From contig JACDOX010000001.1 in NCBI GenBank assembly GCA_014549065.1, positions 2,403,918-2,467,917 on the forward strand: a DNA stretch of 64,000 nucleotides. Direction: 5' to 3'. Below the pieces are notes generated by a model that searched no databases, was not told the origin of the DNA, and saw only the letters and a program-made list of their open reading frames with translations. Positions 57,999 through 64,000 of this stretch are shown here, piece by piece (the first letter of the stretch is position 1; each line of letters opens with the position of its first letter). Origin of the DNA: Cardinalis cardinalis. Taxonomy: Eukaryota; Chordata; Aves; Passeriformes; Cardinalidae. A program made the translations under genes and the position numbers.

Positions 57999-60900
57999 AG
58001 TCTGTGCAAACCATGCTGTTTCTGAAGGACTTAGTAGTAGAGAGAAATAGTGAGAAAAATTTTTGAGAGAAAGTATGAGGTCAAAGGTGAAATTTTCAAG
58101 AGGAGAGNGAGAACATTTAGGTGACGTGACACTAGGTTGTACGTGATACATGAAGCTATATTTACAGTGTCATAACACATATATAACTATAGCAGATCTA
58201 AATCAGCAAAACACTAACAGACTTCTGTCTGGGATTTCATACACGATCAGCTTGGCTTTTGTCTGGAGCAACTGTATTTGAATAGAAAATTACTTTAGTT
58301 GTTAAAGAATTATTTCATTCTATTCTGATATCATTGCTACCATTCTTTTGGATTTTAGTCCTCCCTGGAGGAAAGGAAGAATATAAACAAAACCTGCCTA
58401 GGGAAAGTTAAGATCTATGTAACTAAGACAGAGCTGTCATGTTAGTAAATAGAAACACACAGTCATAACTACATACAGAATTTCAACATTATGTAAATAC
58501 ATCTGGATAAGCACAAAAGGTCAGGCATAATTTGTTTTTCAAGAGGTTGAAGACCTCTGGAAGGAATATAGCACAGCTAAAAATTTTTAGGGACCTTTGC
58601 AACTGCTGAAAGCAAGAAAGTAATCANGACTGTGGACATACAGGAAATATTTGTCAAATTCATGATACTCAAAATGGGCACAACNTCCATACTCAAGAAA
58701 AAAATGTGGTGTGAGGACCAGCAGTATAGACTTCCCTATAATTACATCCCTGAGATGTAGGAAATAATGTGGGTGGAAGAAGAGATTCAGACTATTTTTT
58801 TTCTTTTTTTGTAATCCAAACAAACACTTATCTGAGTAGTAGATCTCACAATTTAGAAACATGCAATCAGTCAAGTAGACTTACAANATTAATTTTATAG
58901 AGGATCTAACAACTACAATAATGTGTTTAGTGTTTGTTGATTTCAGCCAGATTTGGACTACTGACTCAGACAGGAGAAGATTAATTTGCAAACAAAGTTT
59001 TTCAAGTAGTGTAGAACATAGATACTTAACTGATTATATTTTTCATAACAAAAAAGACAACACTGCTGACAATTAGCTCAATGAAATTATTTTGTATTTC
59101 CCAAACTGACAGTTCAGCAGAGTATGCTTATTTTTTAACTCTGCTTAAAATCCAGGGTCTCAAGTGATAATCATTTCAGTTCTGTTTTGCCATATGTTGT
59201 GTTTTGTTGTGTTTTCATTTTTGGGTACATCACATCTGTATCATACTGTTCTCAGNTTTAAAATAGTAATAACTGTATTCTTTATGTCAGAGTCATAGTA
59301 ATTCTTCATGTTTTAATATTTTATTTAGCTTTTCACCTGGAAGATGCTCACTGAGGCATTTAACAAAAAAAAAATTGTGTCACTATCTTTATGGCAGAGA
59401 AAAGCTGGGACCTTAGACCACAGACCTACATTAATTTTGTTCTTGTCCATTGTTTTAATTTAATAAATGGAACTTCTGTGTGCATTGTAGACATCTGCAG
59501 AGTGTTACACAAGCATTTTTCCAATAAAAGTCTCCTCCACAACTTCATGCGCACCACAGTACACCAGAGACTCTCTTGCATTGTACCATCATCTTGCTTC
59601 AGTAATTATGGCCTGTTGACAACTGGGCTCCAACCTCTGTTTCCAGTATTGTTGATTAGAATCAGCAAGGTCACTTTGTTCTGTGGATCAAGTCAGACCA
59701 GCTCAACTCAGCTGCTCTTTCTGTTGCAACATAAAGAGTAGATTCTCCATATTTAAACACACTTTTTACTCCAAGATAGTCCCCCTAAAGTAAGTCAATT
59801 GGTTGAACCACATCCATATAACCCACAATCAATCATGAAAATTAGTAGGAGGCATGTAGGCACACACAGCACAGAGACTTTCAGTCTGGACAAAAAAATC
59901 ACCTGGGTTTTCTCCCTGTTTTTTCTCACCAAAATCAACAACAGCAAAAACCAGCCCCAACACAGCAGGGAGAGATACATGATGCAACTGCTCCCAAAAA
60001 CTGGAAGTTGTGATGCCAGCTTAGGTTTTCCTGATGGNCCTCTTCCCGTGTAAGTCCTAAAAATCTTACAGAAATTGACTCAAAATATAAATTTTAAATA
60101 CAATTTGTAAAAAAATAATATCAACAGTCACTAGAAATATAAGCAGAAAAAGCAAATCTTTTATCTTATGCACAACCTTCCACACCTGCTGAGCTCAGCA
60201 GGNTTTACTCACCCAGTGAAAGCCAGAGTGTGACCCAGATTTATAGCTTTTCACAAAATTTGTTGACATTTCAGACATTTCCCATGTAAGAGACGTTGTT
60301 AAAAAAGGTAGAGTTTGGCTGAGACTAACTGTTCTCTATGAGAGCAAAACCTCAGAGTATTAATCCAAGAGAGGCTTTCAAGCATTCAGAAAATTGTGAT
60401 TTAGGTCTGAATAGTTAAACGAGAAGAGAGGATCACACTCTATGCAACTGCTGCAATAAATGATGCTCAACAGAAAACCCCAAATTGTGAACAGCTTNAT
60501 CCTAAACAGGCAACAAATGAGGAGTATGCATGAACAATGAGAAGAACGGATCAGCCTCATACTAAAAAAAAAGTGAAACTAAGGACATTCCTGAAAAACN
60601 AGAAGTGTACAAAGAAATCTAGGATATAACACAGAAAACAGTTGTGGTGAAAATATAATCNGTGTTTCCAAAAAAACAATCACTAGAGAACAGTAAACCT
60701 TTTTAATCCCCCACTAATTTTCAAAGATCTATGCTCCCTAAGGAAACAGAGATATAAAGCTGCTAACCTTAAGAATATAAAAAGCATCAAAAGCATAAAA
60801 GGTCACAAAAAGTTCCAGAAGAAGCTTGAAGCTTTACCTTCATGTTAGCAAAAGAAAAAATCAGCTTAATTCTTTCATGGTAGTGACTTAGAAAGAAGCT

Positions 60901-61215
60901 TTTTAAACCATTTCCTAAAATGTAAAAATGATATTCAAAGACAGGATGTCATTTTCAAAATCAGATTGGAACAGGATTACTTAATTAAAAGAGACAAATT
61001 AAAAATAGGAAATAGTACAGCTGGTGCCTTGGAAAAAAAAAGAGTGGGATGTGAAGCACATCAGTGAAAAAAAAAAGAAAAAAGAAAGAAAGAGANAAAA
61101 AAGTTCTCAGTAGATGTGGACATCAAAAAAGCATAAATGTGGGGATTTGGAAAATAATTTCCTAAAGACATGTGGGCTATAATTTTAACAGCAGAAATTG
61201 CATTAAGACATAGAC
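57999..61215. other. AT-rich non-coding DNA, no gene seen
   Basis: The longest frame, 116 codons on plus at 59391-59741, has no recognisable domain, no convincing start context and no splice-site pattern. A purine-rich, A/G-biased zone (about 61040-61110) with a short GAAA run precedes the large microsatellite. Confidence 0.6.
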
Positions 61216-61356
<141 letters not shown>

Positions 61357-64000
61357 AAGAAAAAGCTTGTTATCAAATATTAGCTTTGAAGTGTGGAGCA
61401 GTGACAAAGGTACTGTAGTGGATGAAAGCCAGCAATATTCAAGGCTTAATAATTTAGTTTTTCTCTCCAAGGCACTCTCTAAAGCTGTATCAATCAAAAC
61501 AAAAATGCATTTAGAAATAGGGTACATATGCAGAGCAAAAGACCATGAAAGCAGTCTGAATATGGAAAAGCTGGAGAACCTCCTGTCCAATTCATTTAAA
61601 CAGAAGCTCTCATTAAATGTTTGCTGAATGTGTGCAACTAAGCTTATGGGCAGTGTAAGAGGACAATATGTAGTCTTTGTTATTTTTTATTTTATTTTTG
61701 CTAATGNACCAGGAGATGGGAAGAAATAAGATCTTAACATTCAAATAAAAGAACGACAGTGTATAATATTGAAGGTTTCNCTGAGTTCAGCAGGACCTGT
61801 GGGACTTAATTGCAAGGCAATGAAGGTGTAAAGTGCTCAGAATTCCACTTTTNTTTTCATTTTATTGGGAAAAAAGTATTTTTATTTCATAGCTCACAGA
61901 AGCATAGTGTAGATGATGATGCCTCATCAGACTGTCCTGAGTCACAAGGCATTGGGAATCTTGCAGCTGGACTTCAGGCGGTCTCACACTAATAATTTCC
62001 TCTTCCAAAACATTTTAAAAGCAAGAACAAAGCACTCCCATTACACTTTCTAGGCTAATTTTTACAAAGCTACTGAAAAAGAACAGACAGACAAGAATAT
62101 TTTTTCTAAGACCAAGCTGATAATTACATTTCTNATGAATGCTTGTGAATGCTGAAAATTTCTGAAAATAAGGCACTTTGTCCTAAATAACAAACTGTTC
62201 AACCAAGAATTTTCCATACATAAAACTCTTCCCTGCCCATCCTGCATTCAGAAAGACCATAACTTTCTTCCTCTGCCCGTCTGCTCTTTGTTTATTTTCT
62301 ATGTACTTCCTGCTTTTACACCCTTTCTCCTTTACTCCCTTTTTTATTTCTTCTTCTTCTGAAGTGCTATTCTTGGTGGAAGTCTGTTCCGGCATCCTCC
62401 AAAGTATACCCTGCTCTGCTGAACACAGCCACTAATGGTAGCAATTCCTTTTGTTTTCTGTTTTCTCTCCATCTGAGTGAGTAAAAAATATGACAAGAGT
62501 CTTAGCAAACAGGTTGTTGTTCTACTCCTCAGAGCATTCTGTGACATACCAATTTGATCATAGAAGCACATGAAATGAACACACAAATTTAGGAAAATCT
62601 ACACTGTGCCCCTATCCCAAAAGAAAAGATTGAAGAGATAAAAATTCTTTCTTTTCACAGCATGTTGACTTGGTCCAGGTTCCTGTTTGCCAGCTGGATG
62701 GAAAATAGAGCTATACAGGGAAAGATCTGAACAAAAGAAGCTGAGGTCAAACCTTGTCCAATGTTAAGGACCTCAAACTTAAAAAGAGATGTAGCTCCAT
62801 GCAGCCCAAACAGAAAGAGAATGACATAAAAAACCCGTACTTGAAAAGAAAAACCAAAATTCAGTTTAAGAATAGATTTTTTTTAATGGACTCTCTTCCA
62901 GTTCACTTTTATTTTAGGAAGTTGGTGTCTTACCAGTCACTGGAACTGGACTTGCACACAGTTAGTTACCACATAACTAATACAAGTCATTCTAAGGATA
63001 TTTTGGTGGGACATGTTCCAAGTATGCAGAGATTATTGTTTCATAAATAATTTAAAATTACACAAGAAGCAGCTCATCTGTACAAGTTGAAAGTTTCCAC
63101 CAAATACCTTGTTATTAGTTTCCTTATGTTAATTTCAGCTCTTTAATTAGGCATTGTGTTCCCTTCCCTTTTCTCCCTTTCAGTAATTACTTCAACACTT
63201 AGGGCAGATTACAAAGATGTCTNTATAGACAGCCCACCATCAAACCCTGCGAGCTGCCTCTTCAAGCCTTGCAATCAGAGATCTATTACATTCATTTAGT
63301 TAGAGCTGAAAAGTAAAAGTTCAACCCTATCTGGAAATCCGGACCAGAGCTCTACATCTAAGACCGTGGGCTCTGTAGGTACAAGGCAGAGGTAGTTGCA
63401 GAGCCACTGATGGTCAGACTGACTGCATATCCTGCAACAGGCTGGTGGAGCTGACTCCTTGCCTACATGAAAGGATGCTGCCTGCTCATGCTGGTCAGCA
63501 ACATCTTGTCTCGGAGAAAGACCAGCTTATCTGCCTTCCAGCTTCTGCTGAAATGGTAACAAAGCAGTGATGCCTCATCCTGGGCAGNTACCCATCTTTC
63601 TAGCTCTGAACTCTTAAATTCTTGGATTTCTGGTTTATGGTGGACGTCTGATTCCATCAGTTCTCAGCTGCAAAAAAAAGGTCCACACAACTGATTCAGC
63701 AAAGGCCAATACTTTTACAGAACCAAAGTGAAGCTAACATAAAAAGAGGGCACTCTTTTTTGCATGTAAAGAAAAGACAAAAGAAAAAGAAAGACTGCTG
63801 TATCAAAGAGAAACCACCTAAAGACAACACATCTAAGAAAACCCAACCCTGTTCAGCTGGGTTTGCTGAAACAGAGTTCTAAAGTTTGGAAGAAGGATGG
63901 CCCAGCATTAGTGTGAGAAGGTGCCTTGCCAGGCCACTACTGTCAGTTATGAGAGAATAAACAATACTGCCACAAGTTCAAAACATGGGCATATTGAGGA
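61357..64000. other. Non-coding DNA, no gene seen
   Basis: No gene or named repeat is recognised to the end of the window. The frames of up to 98 codons (for example plus 62754-63050) have no domain I know. Composition is slightly less AT-rich around 63220-63670, without other signs of coding. Confidence 0.6.

Noticed and set aside
57813..58151. 112-codon minus-strand open frame
   Set aside because: About half of it is antisense CR1 tail (57822-57998).
59391..59741. 116-codon plus-strand open frame
   Set aside because: No recognisable domain, no splice or promoter context, and composition like nearby non-coding DNA.

Overview
This is vertebrate nuclear DNA, almost certainly from a bird. The diagnostic evidence is the repeat content: ten fragments of the CR1 non-LTR retrotransposon, most in the minus orientation with the familiar CATAGAAT-type 3' terminus, plus several avian-type endogenous retrovirus LTRs. 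The rest is AT-rich, low-CpG sequence. Isolated single-base N calls are scattered throughout. I could not identify the species.

I found no protein-coding gene, tRNA, rRNA or other known RNA gene, and no CRISPR or bacterial-type feature. Every open frame is short (148 codons or fewer), and the longest ones are explained by CR1, LTR or microsatellite sequence. The window reads as a gene desert or a very large intron.

Layout. 0-16 kb: an LTR in plus orientation (about 1904-2288), an unusual CR1 region that keeps ORF1-esterase and endonuclease sequence (3788-5310), small CR1 tails at 6.8, 13.3 and 14.9 kb, a GC-rich patch of unknown origin (7380-7640), and a solo LTR of the same family as the first but inverted (15634-15997, with a perfect 5-bp target duplication). 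16-30 kb: CR1 tails at 16.9, 22.2 and 23.5 kb, and an LTR-like promoter block at 29.4-29.7 kb. 30-43 kb: a (GA)12 tract, a 517-bp degenerate LTR (34411-34927), a fragment of an ERV-associated repeat (about 37655-37960), then a repeat cluster made of a CpG-retaining solo LTR with a perfect 6-bp target duplication (41979-42311), a TA-rich palindromic tract and a plus-strand CR1 tail. 43-64 kb: a 1.1-kb CR1 with recognisable reverse-transcriptase C-terminal coding sequence (49024-50155), an LTR with clear TATA and polyadenylation signals (about 55530-55957), a plus-strand CR1 tail (57822-57998) and an uninterrupted (GAAA)35 microsatellite (61216-61356).

There are no genes here to act together. 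The points most worth checking are the two solo LTRs with intact target duplications (datable insertions), the inverted LTR pair 13 kb apart, the internally deleted CR1 that keeps 5' coding regions, clustered N calls inside repeats, and a few palindromic or POU/homeodomain-like motif clusters that could mark conserved regulatory DNA. I did not find a convincing new biological system.
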